Source: Cytophagales bacterium
Lineage (GTDB): Bacteria; Bacteroidota; Bacteroidia; Cytophagales; 172606-1
Assembly (NCBI GenBank): GCA_030448185.1
Contig: JAUJNL010000027.1
Span: 1-64,000, forward strand
Reading direction: 5' to 3'
Length of the DNA stretch: 64,000 nucleotides
In this document: positions 1 to 9,114 of the stretch, one piece after another
Numbering within the stretch: position 1 is the stretch's first letter
Layout: each line of letters begins with the position of its first letter
Program-made: the position numbers and the translations under genes
Notes under the pieces: model-generated
The model's input: only the letters and a program-made list of their open reading frames with translations
Database searches by the model: none
Told to the model about the DNA's origin: nothing

Positions 1-50
1 CTCAGCGAAGCTAAATGCGGATGAACGCTCTGCATTTTGTCGTACACCCA

Positions 51-128
51 TTAAATGCTAAAAGGTAAATGCTGAATGTTAAATGAGGTCTACTGCTTTC
101 ATTTAGCATTTAAAATTCAACATTTCAC
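51..128. repeat. Degenerate inverted word repeat upstream of the first permease
   Basis: The stretch is built from the words TTAAATGCT, GCTGAATGTT and their reverse complements (for example CATTTAGCATTTAA at 100-113 answers TTAAATGCTAAA at 51-62). It can fold into a hairpin just before the ATG at 133. The same words recur at 1345-1380 after this gene, so it is a dispersed low-complexity intergenic repeat and not a gene-specific operator. Confidence 0.6.
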
Positions 129-132
129 GACC

Positions 133-1344
133 ATGCTTAAAAACTATATTACAATGGCCTTTAAGGTCATGCTCAGGCGAAAGTTCTTCACGGCTATCAG
201 TCTGTTCGGCATAAGTTTCACCTTGATGGTCCTGATGATTGTGACGGCTTTCATCGACCAGAAGATTGGGGTGAACCCTCCCGAAGTTCATCGGGACCGT
301 ACCCTATCAATCAACTGGGTCCTGGTAAAAAGTGAGGACGGAACCCAAAGAGGGGCCAATTATGCCAGCTATTACTTTCTCAACACCTATGTCCGGGCCC
401 TGCCGACCCCGGAAAAGGTCTCGGTGTTCAGGAAAATCGGTTTTACTAGTTATATCCGGGGCAAAAGGCAGAAACTGACCTGTAAGTATACCGACGCTGA
501 CTACTGGAGTATTATGCAATTCCGCTTTCTGGAAGGCGGTCCGTACCGTCAACCCGAAGTGGACAAGGGTGATAAGGTAGCCGTTATTTCCGAGGCAACC
601 CGGCAACGGTATTTCGGTAACCAGCCGGCACTGGGTAAGAAAATTTCGGTTGCCCAGGCCAATTACCGCATACTGGGAGTAGTAGAGAATACTTCACCCG
701 TGATGGAAAGCTCCTTTTCTGACATCTGGCTCCCAGTTACTTGTGATTTCCTCAAGTTAAAGACAAATACGCTCACCGGAGGGCACGAAGCGTTGATTCT
801 GGCCCGGTCGCGGGATGATTTCCAAAAGATTAATGCCGAACTGGAATCGGTGACCCGGAAGCTTCACACCGGTGACCCGGAGCTTCCCGTTTTTGAAGCA
901 CATGCCACCACCCCGCTGGAAAACTTTTCCAAATCGGCGCATCAGCCCCCTAAAGTAGCACAGATGCTGGCTATTGTTTTTACCCTGATGGTACTTTTTA
1001 TGCTGTTACCTACCATTAACCTGGTTAACATTAATATCAGCCGGATGACGGAACGGGCCTCTGAAATTGGTCTGCGAAAGGCCGTAGGCGCTACCTCGCT
1101 TTCACTTGCCGGACAGTTTGTGGTGGAAAACATCATTCTTACGCTGACCGGCGGTCTGATCGGGCTGCTGCTGGCTGTCCTGTTTCTGCAAACCTTTACC
1201 AATGGAAGTCTGCACCTGAGCTGGCGGGTGTTTATGTATGGATTGCTGCTTTGTCTGTTTTTTGGAATTTTCTCCGGTGTGTATCCGGCCTGGCGAATGT
1301 CCAGACTGCATGCAGCCGAAGCCCTGAAAGGAGGCGTTGGGTAA
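133..1344 (+). CDS. FtsX/MacB-like ABC transporter permease
   Basis: This is an inner-membrane permease of the MacB/FtsX type, expected to couple an ATPase to a periplasmic or lipoprotein substrate. The first transmembrane helix lies at about residues 15-42, followed by a periplasmic MacB-like core domain. A C-terminal FtsX domain with three helices holds the family signatures RASEIGLRKAVGAT and GVYPAWRMSRLHAAEALK. I chose the ATG at 133 because it begins MLKNYITMAFKVMLRRKFF, the usual N-terminus of this family, whereas the longer frame from 76 runs through repeat DNA. A second permease follows at 1673. No ATP-binding subunit is visible in the window; it may lie just upstream of position 1 or be encoded elsewhere. 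The substrate cannot be read from the sequence. Confidence 0.9.
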   Translation: MLKNYITMAFKVMLRRKFFTAISLFGISFTLMVLMIVTAFIDQKIGVNPPEVHRDRTLSINWVLVKSEDGTQRGANYASYYFLNTYVRALPTPEKVSVFRKIGFTSYIRGKRQKLTCKYTDADYWSIMQFRFLEGGPYRQPEVDKGDKVAVISEATRQRYFGNQPALGKKISVAQANYRILGVVENTSPVMESSFSDIWLPVTCDFLKLKTNTLTGGHEALILARSRDDFQKINAELESVTRKLHTGDPELPVFEAHATTPLENFSKSAHQPPKVAQMLAIVFTLMVLFMLLPTINLVNINISRMTERASEIGLRKAVGATSLSLAGQFVVENIILTLTGGLIGLLLAVLFLQTFTNGSLHLSWRVFMYGLLLCLFFGIFSGVYPAWRMSRLHAAEALKGGVG

Positions 1345-1422
1345 TGGTAAATGTTGAATGTTAAAGGTTAAATGCTCAATGAAACGAAGTGTTTAAGATT
1401 ACAATTCATCCCTGGCCTGATA

Positions 1423-1632
1423 GGGTGTAGGACAAGATCGCTGAGAGACTTCTTATGTAGCTTCGCTGAGAACCCGAAGGCTCGTCAAAGACAATAGTTC
1501 TCGCAGATTAGCTTCGCTGAGAATAGTTTACTCCGATAAGGGCGCAGATTGCCGCAGATTCTTTCTTTTATCCGCGTCAATCTGCGGTTCAATCCGCGAA
1601 CATCCGCAAGAAAGTAAACTTGTCCTACACCC
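1423..1632. repeat. MITE-like element with 14-bp terminal inverted repeats
   Basis: A 210-bp intergenic block begins with GGGTGTAGGACAAG (1423-1436) and ends with its exact reverse complement (1619-1632). Inside are two copies of TAGCTTCGCTGAG (1458-1470 and 1508-1521) and an inner inverted pair built on GCAGATT and AATCTGC. It has no reading frame. It fills nearly all of the gap between the two permease genes (1345-1672). A non-autonomous mobile repeat is the best reading. No target duplication could be defined. Confidence 0.55.
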
Positions 1633-1672
1633 GCCTAATACCGAGTACCCAATACCTTTTCTACAATGTATT

Positions 1673-2863
1673 ATGACCAAGCATTTATTCAAACTGATCT
1701 GGAATGGCAAGTGGAACAATCTGCTGCTTATGGTTGAGGTTTTTATCTCTTTTCTGGTGCTCTTCGTCGTGCTGACCATCGGCACCCATAACCTGAGTAC
1801 CTACCGGCAGCCGCTGGGGTTTTCCCGGGAGAATCTCTGGTGCCTTACCCTGGGGCTTTGGGAACTGCCCAAGGAACAGGCGGCGGCCGTATTGCAACGG
1901 ATGCAGCAGCGGTTGCAGGCATTGCCGGAGGTGAAGGAGATGAGCTTTGTGAAGGATGCTGCTCCGTATCAGCCGCAGGCTACACGGTACAGAAAAGATC
2001 TAACCGTTGAGAGTACGGTTGTTGATCAGGTAATCCAATGGCCCGTAGATGACCGCTTCGCTAAGGTGATGAAGATCTCCCTTGCGGAAGGGCGTTGGTT
2101 CCGGAAAGGTGATTATGGCGGCAGGACCCAGCCGATTGTGATCAATAATCAGTTAAAAGAAGCCCTGTTCGGCGATTTGTCTCCCCTTGGCAAAACCATT
2201 ACGAGTAAGGAGCATACGTTTGTCGTGATTGGGGTAGTGCCATACTACCGGCGGGCCGAAAATGAACGGGAGGAACCTGGATTTTTCAGTCAGGTCACTA
2301 TTGGGGATACCCTCAAGGCCTTGCCAAGCGATATACTGATTGAGGTAAAACCGGGTACTTCTCCTGAGTTTGGGGAGAAACTGGCCAGGGAAGCAGCTTT
2401 ATCCCTGGGAGACGCCGGTTGGCAGTATATCAGTCCTGGGTCCCTGCAGGATCAACGGGAAGAGTACCTAGGGACGGACTTTACCCAGATGCTGCTTACG
2501 GTGATTGTGTGTTTCTTCCTGATTGCCAATGTGGTAGTAGGGTTATTCGGCGTACTCTGGCAGAAAATCAACCGGCGTAAGGCGGAGATTGGCGTCCGTA
2601 GGGCCATGGGGGCTACCGAAAATAAGATTTATTTGCAGATGATCGGGGAAGTATGGGTCATGGCAGCCCTAAGTATCCTGCCGGGGGGTGTACTGGCTTC
2701 CCAGTTCCTGTTTTTCAATCCTTTCGGATTTGAGTTGGAAAGTTACCTCTGGGGAATCGCCTTAGCCACGATAACCATCTATGTGCTGATTACGCTCTGT
2801 GCCCTCTACCCAAGTCGCAAAGCTTCCCAGATACAGCCCGCCCTGGCCCTGCACGCTGAGTAG
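1673..2863 (+). CDS. FtsX/MacB-like ABC transporter permease (second copy)
   Basis: A 396-residue paralogue of the permease at 133-1344, probably its heterodimer partner. It has a helix at about residues 15-40, a periplasmic core domain, then a C-terminal FtsX domain with the signature RRKAEIGVRRAMGATENKI and the closing motif ALYPSRKASQIQPALALHAE. The N-terminus (MTKHLFKLIWNGKWNNLLLM) matches the usual start of the family, so the ATG at 1673 is kept. The two-component system at 5352-8025 lies downstream beyond a broken secreted-protein gene. In related genomes such NtrC-type pairs often sit beside permease clusters of this kind, but a regulatory link here is only inference. Confidence 0.9.
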   Translation: MTKHLFKLIWNGKWNNLLLMVEVFISFLVLFVVLTIGTHNLSTYRQPLGFSRENLWCLTLGLWELPKEQAAAVLQRMQQRLQALPEVKEMSFVKDAAPYQPQATRYRKDLTVESTVVDQVIQWPVDDRFAKVMKISLAEGRWFRKGDYGGRTQPIVINNQLKEALFGDLSPLGKTITSKEHTFVVIGVVPYYRRAENEREEPGFFSQVTIGDTLKALPSDILIEVKPGTSPEFGEKLAREAALSLGDAGWQYISPGSLQDQREEYLGTDFTQMLLTVIVCFFLIANVVVGLFGVLWQKINRRKAEIGVRRAMGATENKIYLQMIGEVWVMAALSILPGGVLASQFLFFNPFGFELESYLWGIALATITIYVLITLCALYPSRKASQIQPALALHAE

Positions 2864-2887
2864 TTACGAACAGTGCTTATTCTTAAA

Positions 2888-3064
2888 AGAACCTCATCCC
2901 CAACCCTTCTCCTACTGAGAAGAAAATACGCGATTCTTAAAGTCCTCTCGAGGGACGAAAACAGGAGTTTTCGGGCCAGCCTGTGGGAAGAATTTGAGGA
3001 AGGGATTTGCCGAAATTAGCTTCGCTGAGCTTTGGTTGGCGAACTTCGTTTAGGGTGAGGTGTT
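2888..3064. repeat. Intergenic repeat bounded by short inverted ends
   Basis: The block starts with AACCTCATCCC and ends with GGGTGAGGTGTT, an imperfect inverted pair. It contains a small hairpin (CGAAAAC-AGGA-GTTTTCG near 2957-2974) and a copy of TTAGCTTCGCTGAG at 3016-3029. The word CCTCATCCCCAACCCTTCTCC resembles intergenic repeats seen in many bacterial genomes. It has no coding capacity. Confidence 0.45.
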
Positions 3065-3091
3065 AAAACAGTATTTCGTTCATTGATATAA

Positions 3092-3128
3092 AAAAACAGC
3101 CCATACTTCTGCAGTATAGGCTGTTTTT
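3092..3128 (-). terminator. Hairpin terminator, probably bidirectional
   Basis: The stem CAGCCCATACT pairs with AGTATAGGCTG with one mismatch around a five-base loop, flanked by A-runs on one side and T-runs on the other. It lies about 90 bases after the stop of the minus-strand gene at 3221-4667 and 230 bases after the plus-strand permease. Confidence 0.75.
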
Positions 3129-3220
3129 AAAATTTAAGACTTATGCACCTGATTTGTCCTTTGATTGGTCGTTGCCGTTCAGCGTACAACTTTTTCCGGC
3201 ACGAACAACCACTATCGAAA

Positions 3221-4667
3221 TTAGTGTCTGACAATCACTTTCTGGAAGTAGCTTCTACCGCCTTGCTTCAGGTGCAATGTATAATAGCCAGCCTTCAACT
3301 GATTGACCATTACCTGCACTTGGTTAGACCCGACAACCCGGTAGGCCGGACGGTAGGTCACAGTTCCATTGCTATTGATCAGCGATACTTCAGGCGGGAG
3401 ACTGCACATCCACGCCACGAACAGTTATATCTGGAGGGCTGGATTGGGATACACAGAAACCAAAGCACGTTTCTCAGGACAGAGTGGCACGTCTGGCAGT
3501 AGCGCCATTGCATCTGGTCTCGGGGGTGTGGAGCTGTACGGCCGATCCATAATCCACTGAGCTCTCGTGGAACATGACGAACCGATCCACCAAGTGGCCG
3601 TCTGAACGGTGCCAACTGTATTTTGTATACCCCAGGAGTATTAAATTCGACTACTACCTGCAGGCCTTCGCTGTCACTGACGTGGGAGGACCAGGTCCAA
3701 TTCGTAGTAAACGAAGAATAAACCTTAAACCAGCCATCTGCACCGGCTCCTTCCGGAGTTGGCCATTTGCCGCTGCCGGATGGATACACCCGGCGGCTGC
3801 CTTCCGCGTAAAAATCGCTGGCGTCCGGAAACAGCTAGGTATCATTGTGGTCGGTGCTAGAGTTACCTTTGCCTACTTTGTTATGCCAGTAGAAGCGGTA
3901 CCGGCCCGTTTTGTTAATCTGAACGGTTGTTTCAATATAGCCCGTTGCATACAGGTGATCATTATATACCCACTCAATATATCCATTGCCCGAGTAGCCA
4001 CCTGCATCCGTCTTTACCTGCCAACCGTCGGGCAGTGACAGACTTTCTGCTTCTACCACTACCACCCCGTTCTGCTCGCAGGGGCAGCGTTGCAGGAGGG
4101 TACTGGTCCGGGATCCGGGCCAGGAGTTGGTTCCGGCGTGGGTTCGGGAGTGGGTTCCGGTGTCGGCTCAGGCGTAGGTTCCGGCGTGGGTTCGGGAGTG
4201 GGTTCCGGTGTCGGCTCAGGCGTAGGTTCCGGTGCTGGTCCAGATTCTTCCACCACGGTAAATGTAATCGTAAGCGGCGTACCCATCTCACCCCAAGGAG
4301 TACAGGCGTTGCCGTTAAGGTGTGGGTGCCTACTGACGGGTCCAGTCGTAATAATCACCTTCGATGTCGCCGAACAGTGCGTAGGGCGCAACGCCTTCCG
4401 TCTGAACGTGAGCACCGCCGTCGAGTTCAAAACCACCTTGCCTACTGTTTCAATTGGTATTGGCGCGGATATTAAGCTGACGGCCGACCGCATTTAAATT
4501 AATGGTTTCGCCATCGTTTAAGGCACTTAGGTCATTGTCCGCCGAAGCATTGACCAGGGTAAATCCCCAAACTTCATCGGCGTAACTCTGGGTCGGCGCT
4601 ACTGTTAAAGCAGCGGGGAACATACATACAATGCATAGTTCCTGAGGGTCCGTAGGTGTTTTTTCAT
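3221..4667 (-). pseudogene. Frameshifted T9SS-exported protein with CBM6-like domain and EPTP linker
   Basis: The reading frame shifts several times but the pieces join logically. The start MKKHLRTLRNYALYV (ATG at 4667) is followed by a segment with ADEVWGFTLVNA and a Bacteroidota surface-module motif (VAPYALFGDIEGDYYDW). A linker of about nine EPTP units follows, then a carbohydrate-binding-like module (VEAESLSLPDGW, about 4065-3835), then more frameshifted pieces. The end is a T9SS type A sorting tail (AGYYTLHLKQGGRSYFQKVIVRH, stop at 3221). The CBM6-like assignment rests on the VEAES opening and the GRYRFYW strand. It is a secreted, probably cell-surface sugar-binding protein. At least four frame changes are needed, so it is either a pseudogene or a victim of sequence errors; nearby genes show the same problem. 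Confidence 0.65.
4129..4224 (-). repeat. Two exact 48-bp tandem units encoding EPTP repeats
   Basis: A 48-bp unit (4129-4176) is repeated exactly at 4177-4224 and then continues partially. Each unit is four 12-bp subrepeats coding Glu-Pro-Thr-Pro on the minus strand. It forms the linker of the gene at 3221-4667. Copy number could vary by recombination without breaking the frame. Confidence 0.85.
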
Positions 4668-5351
4668 AGCTGTTTTACTGGTTTCGACTTTAATAATAAA
4701 TACCGATTTAATGCAATATTTATGATTAAAGTGCAATTTGGTTTAGGTGCTATACTATTAAAAAAAAAATCCATTACTCCTATTTTTTAAGAAAAAATAA
4801 TATTAAAACGTGTAATGTTTTGATTTTTTATTGTGCGGTATTTATAGTTATAATTCCCTGATTTGTAGTAATTTTTCGCAACTTTCAAACGAGAGAAAAG
4901 ATGTAACTAGGTGGATTATGGGCGGTTGTGCATTTTTTGTTTAAAGAGTTCTTCGATTGATATTAGGAGGCCGATGAGAAAGGGATGTAAGTTTTGCCTG
5001 AAATTCTTATCAATTGAGAGTTAATTTTAGGAAATAAAATAGAGATAAAGGGAAAATGGAATTGATAAAGTGGTATTGGAATAGTGTTATTTGTTGCAGG
5101 TTCAGCTATTGTAAAAAATAATCTTGTAGTCCTTATGGTTTGATAACTATTAGTCTAATAAATGGAGCGTAATCCGGATCAGCAAGCCAAGGCCAGGTGG
5201 TCGGAGTGAGGGGAGCAGAAGGGCTGTGTACCGTGAGCAGAAGTACATCAAATCTTTTATTCAGGTGCACTGGGCAATTTTCTAAAAGGCTCTCCCCAGG
5301 AATATACTTTTTCAAATCGTACATTTACCCGATCTCCTATGACCCTCTGCC
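4668..5351. other. AT-rich intergenic region with no gene seen
   Basis: About 680 bases, very AT-rich from 4690 to 5120, with long A/T runs near 4755-4830. It must carry the promoters for the minus-strand gene at 4667 and the regulator at 5352. I could not single out a convincing TAnnTTTG element. A 63-codon minus-strand frame at 5133-5324 has no recognisable features and is not called. Confidence 0.5.
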
Positions 5352-6737
5352 ATGATACTCATCATTGACGACGACCTGGCCGTACAAACCTCCCTCAGCC
5401 TGCTGCTGAAAGGAGCCGGATACACCGTCAAAGAGCTTCTGAACCCGATGAGGCCTTTCCCATCATCATTAGTGAACAATCTCTCCGGCTGGTACTGCTG
5501 GATATGAATTTCCCTGGAAACTTCCGGAAAGGAAGGACTGGCTGCCTTACAGAAAATCAAAATGATCAAACCTGAGCTGCCCGTGATTCTGATGACGGGC
5601 TGGGGCTCTATTGCACTGGCCGTGGAAGGAATGAAGTGTGGAGCTGCCAATTTCATTCATAAGCCCTGGGACAACGACCACCTGCTCCAATCGGTGCACA
5701 CGGCCCTTACACTGTCCCATTCCGAAGAAAAGGCCGGAAGAGACACCTCTCCAAGTCGGAAACAGTTGGATACCCAGTACGGATTCAGTTCCATTATCGG
5801 CGAAGACCCCGCGCTGCTGACCGTGCTCAAGACCATTGGCCGGGTAAGCGCCACGGATGCCTCGGTCCTCATCACCGGCGAAAGCGGAACCGGTAAAGAG
5901 CTCATTGCCGAGGCCATTCACCGGAATAGTCTGCGCCGCCAAAAGCCTTTTGTAAAAGTAAATCTGGGAGGTATTTCGTCTTCCCTGTTTGAAAGCGAAA
6001 TGTTTGGCCACAAGCGGGGGGCGTTCACGGATGCCAAGGCCGACCGGATTGGCCGTTTCGAAATGGCGCATAAGGGTACTATTTTTCTGGATGAAATCGG
6101 AGACCTGGATATGAGCAGCCAGGTAAAATTGCTGCGGGTATTGCAGGACCGCACGTACGAAGTACTCGGGGATAGTCGCAGCCGTTCAGTAGACGTACGG
6201 GTGATCTGTGCCACCAACCGAGATCTGCCGGCCATGGTTGCCGAAAACAAATTCCGGGAAGACCTGTTTTACCGCATCAACCTCATTACAGTAAAGCTTC
6301 CCGCCCTCCGGGAACGATCCGATGATATACCGCTGCTGGCCAATCACTACATTAGCCACCTCAAAACTGTCTATCAGCGAGACGGGCTCACCATCAGCCG
6401 CAAGGCCCTTCACTGGCTCAAAGGGCTGCCTTTTCCGGGTAATATCCGCGAATTGCGCAATCTGGTGGAAAGAACCGTACTGGTATCGGAGAATAACACC
6501 CTGGAAGTAGCAGATTTCGAACAACAGATGCATGCAGGGGCCAAGCCGGTAGGAAAGGTTTCGTTGCCGGCGGTGGGCACGATGACCCTGGATGAAATCG
6601 AACTGGCGATGATCAGGCAGGCCCTGGAAGTGCATAATCATAATATCAGCAAAGTGGCTAAAGCCTTGGGGCTCACCCGGGGCGTATTGTACCGGCGGCT
6701 GGATAAATATAACATCCCCTATGACCCTAAGGAGTAA
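5352..6737 (+). pseudogene. NtrC-family sigma-54-dependent response regulator (receiver domain frameshifted)
   Basis: This is a DNA-binding response regulator with three domains. The receiver domain begins MILIIDDDLAVQTSLSLLL (acidic residues 6-8). It is broken by about two frame changes near 5440-5530, so the phospho-acceptor region (LVLLDMNFP) is out of frame. From about 5540 the frame is continuous. The AAA+ domain has Walker A GESGTGKE, a GAFTDA loop in place of the canonical GAFTGA, and Walker B TIFLDEIGDL. A Fis-type helix-turn-helix closes the protein (NISKVAKALGLTRGVLYRRL). Its stop overlaps the kinase start by 17 bases, so the two are co-translated. The frame changes are probably sequence errors, because the rest is perfectly conserved. 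Confidence 0.8.
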
Positions 6738-8025
6738 ATTTATTCTCTATTGCCTAGTCATTCACGCCGTACTGTTAGGACTGGTGGTCAAGCTATTCCC
6801 GGAAAATACCTTTTTGTTTATCGGCGGAGAACTTTTTATCCTGCTTTCCATCGGGGCTTCGGTGTGGTTGTACCGGAGCAGCAGCCGGCCTCTACAACTG
6901 ATTGCCGCGGGCATTCAATCTATCCGGGAGGAAGATTTCAATACCCGGCTGGTCAAAACGGGACACCGGGAAATGGACGAATTGATCGAGGTGTATAACC
7001 AGATGATCGACCAGCTCCGGGAAGAGCGACTCAAGCATACAGAAAAGAATTATTTTCTGGAAAAACTCATTCAGGCTTCTCCTTCCGGGATGATTGTACT
7101 CGATCTGGAGGGTAAACTGGCTACGGTTAATCCGGCTGCAGCCCGTATGCTGGCCTATTCCCCGGAGATTCACGGACCGGTAAGCCTGGAAGAACTGCCC
7201 GGCAAATTGCCCCAGGAACTAAGCGCATTACCAAACGGCGAGTCCCGGATCATCCGGATCAATGGCTTCCAGACCTTTAAATGCCAGAAGTCCCACTTCA
7301 TTGACCGCGGCTTTCCCCGTTACTTTATTCTGATCGAAGAACTGACCGAAGAAATTCACCGGCAGGAGAAAAAAGCCTACGAAAAAGTGATCCGGATGAT
7401 GTCGCACGAAATAAACAATTCCATCGGGGCCATCAACTCCATTCTGAATACCTGTATTACCTACAAAGACCAGTTACAGTCTGAGTACAGTGAAGATTAC
7501 GAAAACGCCCTGCAGGTAGCCGTGCGCCGGAATACCGGACTAAGCAGCTTTATGTCCAATTTTGCCAAAGTAGTACGGGTTCCCGAGCCGATAAAAGTAC
7601 CGGTTGACCTGCACGCCTTACTCCACTCCGTACAGCCCCTGATGCAGGCCTACGCCCACGAAAGGCAGAAGCTCCTTACCTGGGAATGGCAGTTAGAGAC
7701 GAAGCTGGTCCGGATCAGTGCCGATGTACAGCAAATGGAACAGGTACTGGTTAACGTGCTGAAAAACGCAATAGAAGCCATTGAGCAGGAGGGGAGCATC
7801 ACTATTATTACCCAGGCTGTGCCCTGTCAATTAACGATTTCGGATAACGGCCGAGGTATTCCCAAAGAAGTCAGCGGGCAACTCTTTTCCCCCTTTTTCA
7901 GCACCAAAAAAAATGGGCAGGGCATCGGCCTGACGTTAACGAAGGAAATCCTGGTGAATCACGGCTTCCGGTTCTCCCTGGAGACGAAGCCAGCAGGCCA
8001 AACGGAGTTTACCATCTACTTTTGA
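6721..8025 (+). CDS. Membrane sensor histidine kinase (HAMP-PAS-HisKA-HATPase)
   Basis: A 434-residue NtrB-type sensor kinase, partner of the overlapping regulator. Two membrane helices (about residues 8-25 and 30-50) are separated by a very short loop, so there is almost no periplasmic sensor. A HAMP-like linker follows, then a PAS domain (about 120-200, GMIVLDLEGKLATVNPAAARML). The phospho-accepting His lies in MMSHEINNSIGAINS. The N box is NVLKNAIEAIEQEG, the G1 box DNGRGIP, and the F/G2 region FFSTKKNGQGIGL. All catalytic boxes are intact. The signal is probably sensed in the membrane or the PAS domain. The start overlapping the upstream stop codon supports translational coupling. Confidence 0.92.
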   Translation: MTLRSKFILYCLVIHAVLLGLVVKLFPENTFLFIGGELFILLSIGASVWLYRSSSRPLQLIAAGIQSIREEDFNTRLVKTGHREMDELIEVYNQMIDQLREERLKHTEKNYFLEKLIQASPSGMIVLDLEGKLATVNPAAARMLAYSPEIHGPVSLEELPGKLPQELSALPNGESRIIRINGFQTFKCQKSHFIDRGFPRYFILIEELTEEIHRQEKKAYEKVIRMMSHEINNSIGAINSILNTCITYKDQLQSEYSEDYENALQVAVRRNTGLSSFMSNFAKVVRVPEPIKVPVDLHALLHSVQPLMQAYAHERQKLLTWEWQLETKLVRISADVQQMEQVLVNVLKNAIEAIEQEGSITIITQAVPCQLTISDNGRGIPKEVSGQLFSPFFSTKKNGQGIGLTLTKEILVNHGFRFSLETKPAGQTEFTIYF

Positions 8026-8038
8026 GGCGTAGAGATTC

Positions 8039-8270
8039 TTTTAGCCAAAAGGTTATCCTGTAACTACAAGTAAGGCCACTACAATGGCGCAAGACTTCAG
8101 TCTTGTGCCGGGAAATAATTGCCAGTCTCTGACTGGCAGGAAGTGGGAGACTTCCTTTCATCTGTCCGCACAAGACTTCAGTCTTGCGCGAGGATTTAGA
8201 GTTTACGATCTATTTTTAAGGAGCAAGGAGATTTTAGCCACAAGGCTATAGTGCGACTACAAGTAAGGCC
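8039..8270. repeat. REP-like palindromes and flanking direct repeat
   Basis: Two copies of the palindrome CAAGACTTCAGTCTTG lie at 8090-8105 and 8171-8186, with a related one, GCCAGTCTCTGACTGGC, at 8121-8137. The group is flanked by an imperfect direct repeat ending ACTACAAGTAAGGCC (to 8077 and to 8270). It fills most of the 362-base gap and shows no reading frame. Short palindromes of this type resemble REP sequences mobilised by RAYT transposases. No such transposase is in this window. Confidence 0.6.
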
Positions 8271-8387
8271 GGTTAACAGCTGTGTAATAAATCGAAAAGG
8301 TGTAAATTGGGCCGGAAGCTGTAAGCTCCACAGTCTTACCTGAAAATGAGAAAATAAACCACTCAGAATTGAAAAAGCATCGTCAGA

Positions 8388-9114
8388 ATGAAGAAACTGA
8401 TTATCCTGTCCATTATTGCTGCCAGTATTCTATCCTGTAAATCACCCATGGCCAACCGCCATCCAGCTTCAACTCCTGTCGTTTCTGCTGCTTCCCGATC
8501 CCGGAGCCTTTTTAACGGTAAGGACCTGGGCGGATGGCATATAGATGTGCCGGATATGGAAAAAGACGCAACTGTTAAAAATCCTTTTATTATTCGTAAT
8601 GGTCTGCTTGTCAGCCTGGGGAACTCCCCATGGACACCTTATTACCGACGCCACCTATCAGAATTACCGGCTTGAGCTGGAATACCGATTCGCGGGCAAG
8701 CCGGGTAACTGCGGTGCGCTGTTTCATACTTCAACCCCACGGGCTTTGTACAATCTGTTTCCGCAATCCATCGAAGTGCAAATGATGCACCAGAATGCCG
8801 GTGATTTCTGGTGCATTGTAGAAGACATCACGGTGCCGGATATGGAAAAAAGACGTGGCCCCAAAGAAACCTGGGGAACTTCCGGGAATAAAAACCGGCG
8901 GATTCCTAACCTGACGGATGGTTCGGAAAAAGCTGTTGGCGAATGGAATGCTTTGACGGTTGAGTGCCTTGCCGATACCATCAAGGTTTGGGTTAACGGT
9001 GATCTGGTAAACCACGGATTTAACTGTACCGCTACGCAAGGCCACATTGCCCTACAGTCGGAAGGCTCGGAAGTTGAATTCCGTAAAGTTTTGTTGACAC
9101 CCATTCCAAACTAA
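8388..9114 (+). pseudogene. 3-keto-disaccharide hydrolase (DUF1080) lipoprotein, one frameshift
   Basis: The protein starts with a lipoprotein signal (MKKLIILSIIAASILSC, lipid-attached Cys near residue 17). It then shows the DUF1080 fold: LFNGKDLGGWHID, ITDATYQNYRLELEYRF, NCGALFHTS, SIEVQMMHQNAGDFWCI, EWNALTVECLADTIKVWVNG and HIALQSEGSEVEFRKV. This family hydrolyses 3-keto-glycosides and is common in Bacteroidota carbohydrate catabolism. A single frame change near 8620-8640 splits it into an upstream piece (to 8675) and a downstream piece. The motif order is intact, so a one-base sequence error is likely. It stands alone, with repeat DNA upstream and the large protease downstream. A Bacteroidota-like promoter near 8310 is only weakly suggested. 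Confidence 0.8.

Noticed and set aside
3143-4497. Several plus-strand frames of 60-180 codons, including a Gly-Ser-Val-rich one
   Set aside because: They mirror the minus-strand frameshifted T9SS protein. The Gly-Ser-Val repeat is just the reverse complement of the EPTP linker.
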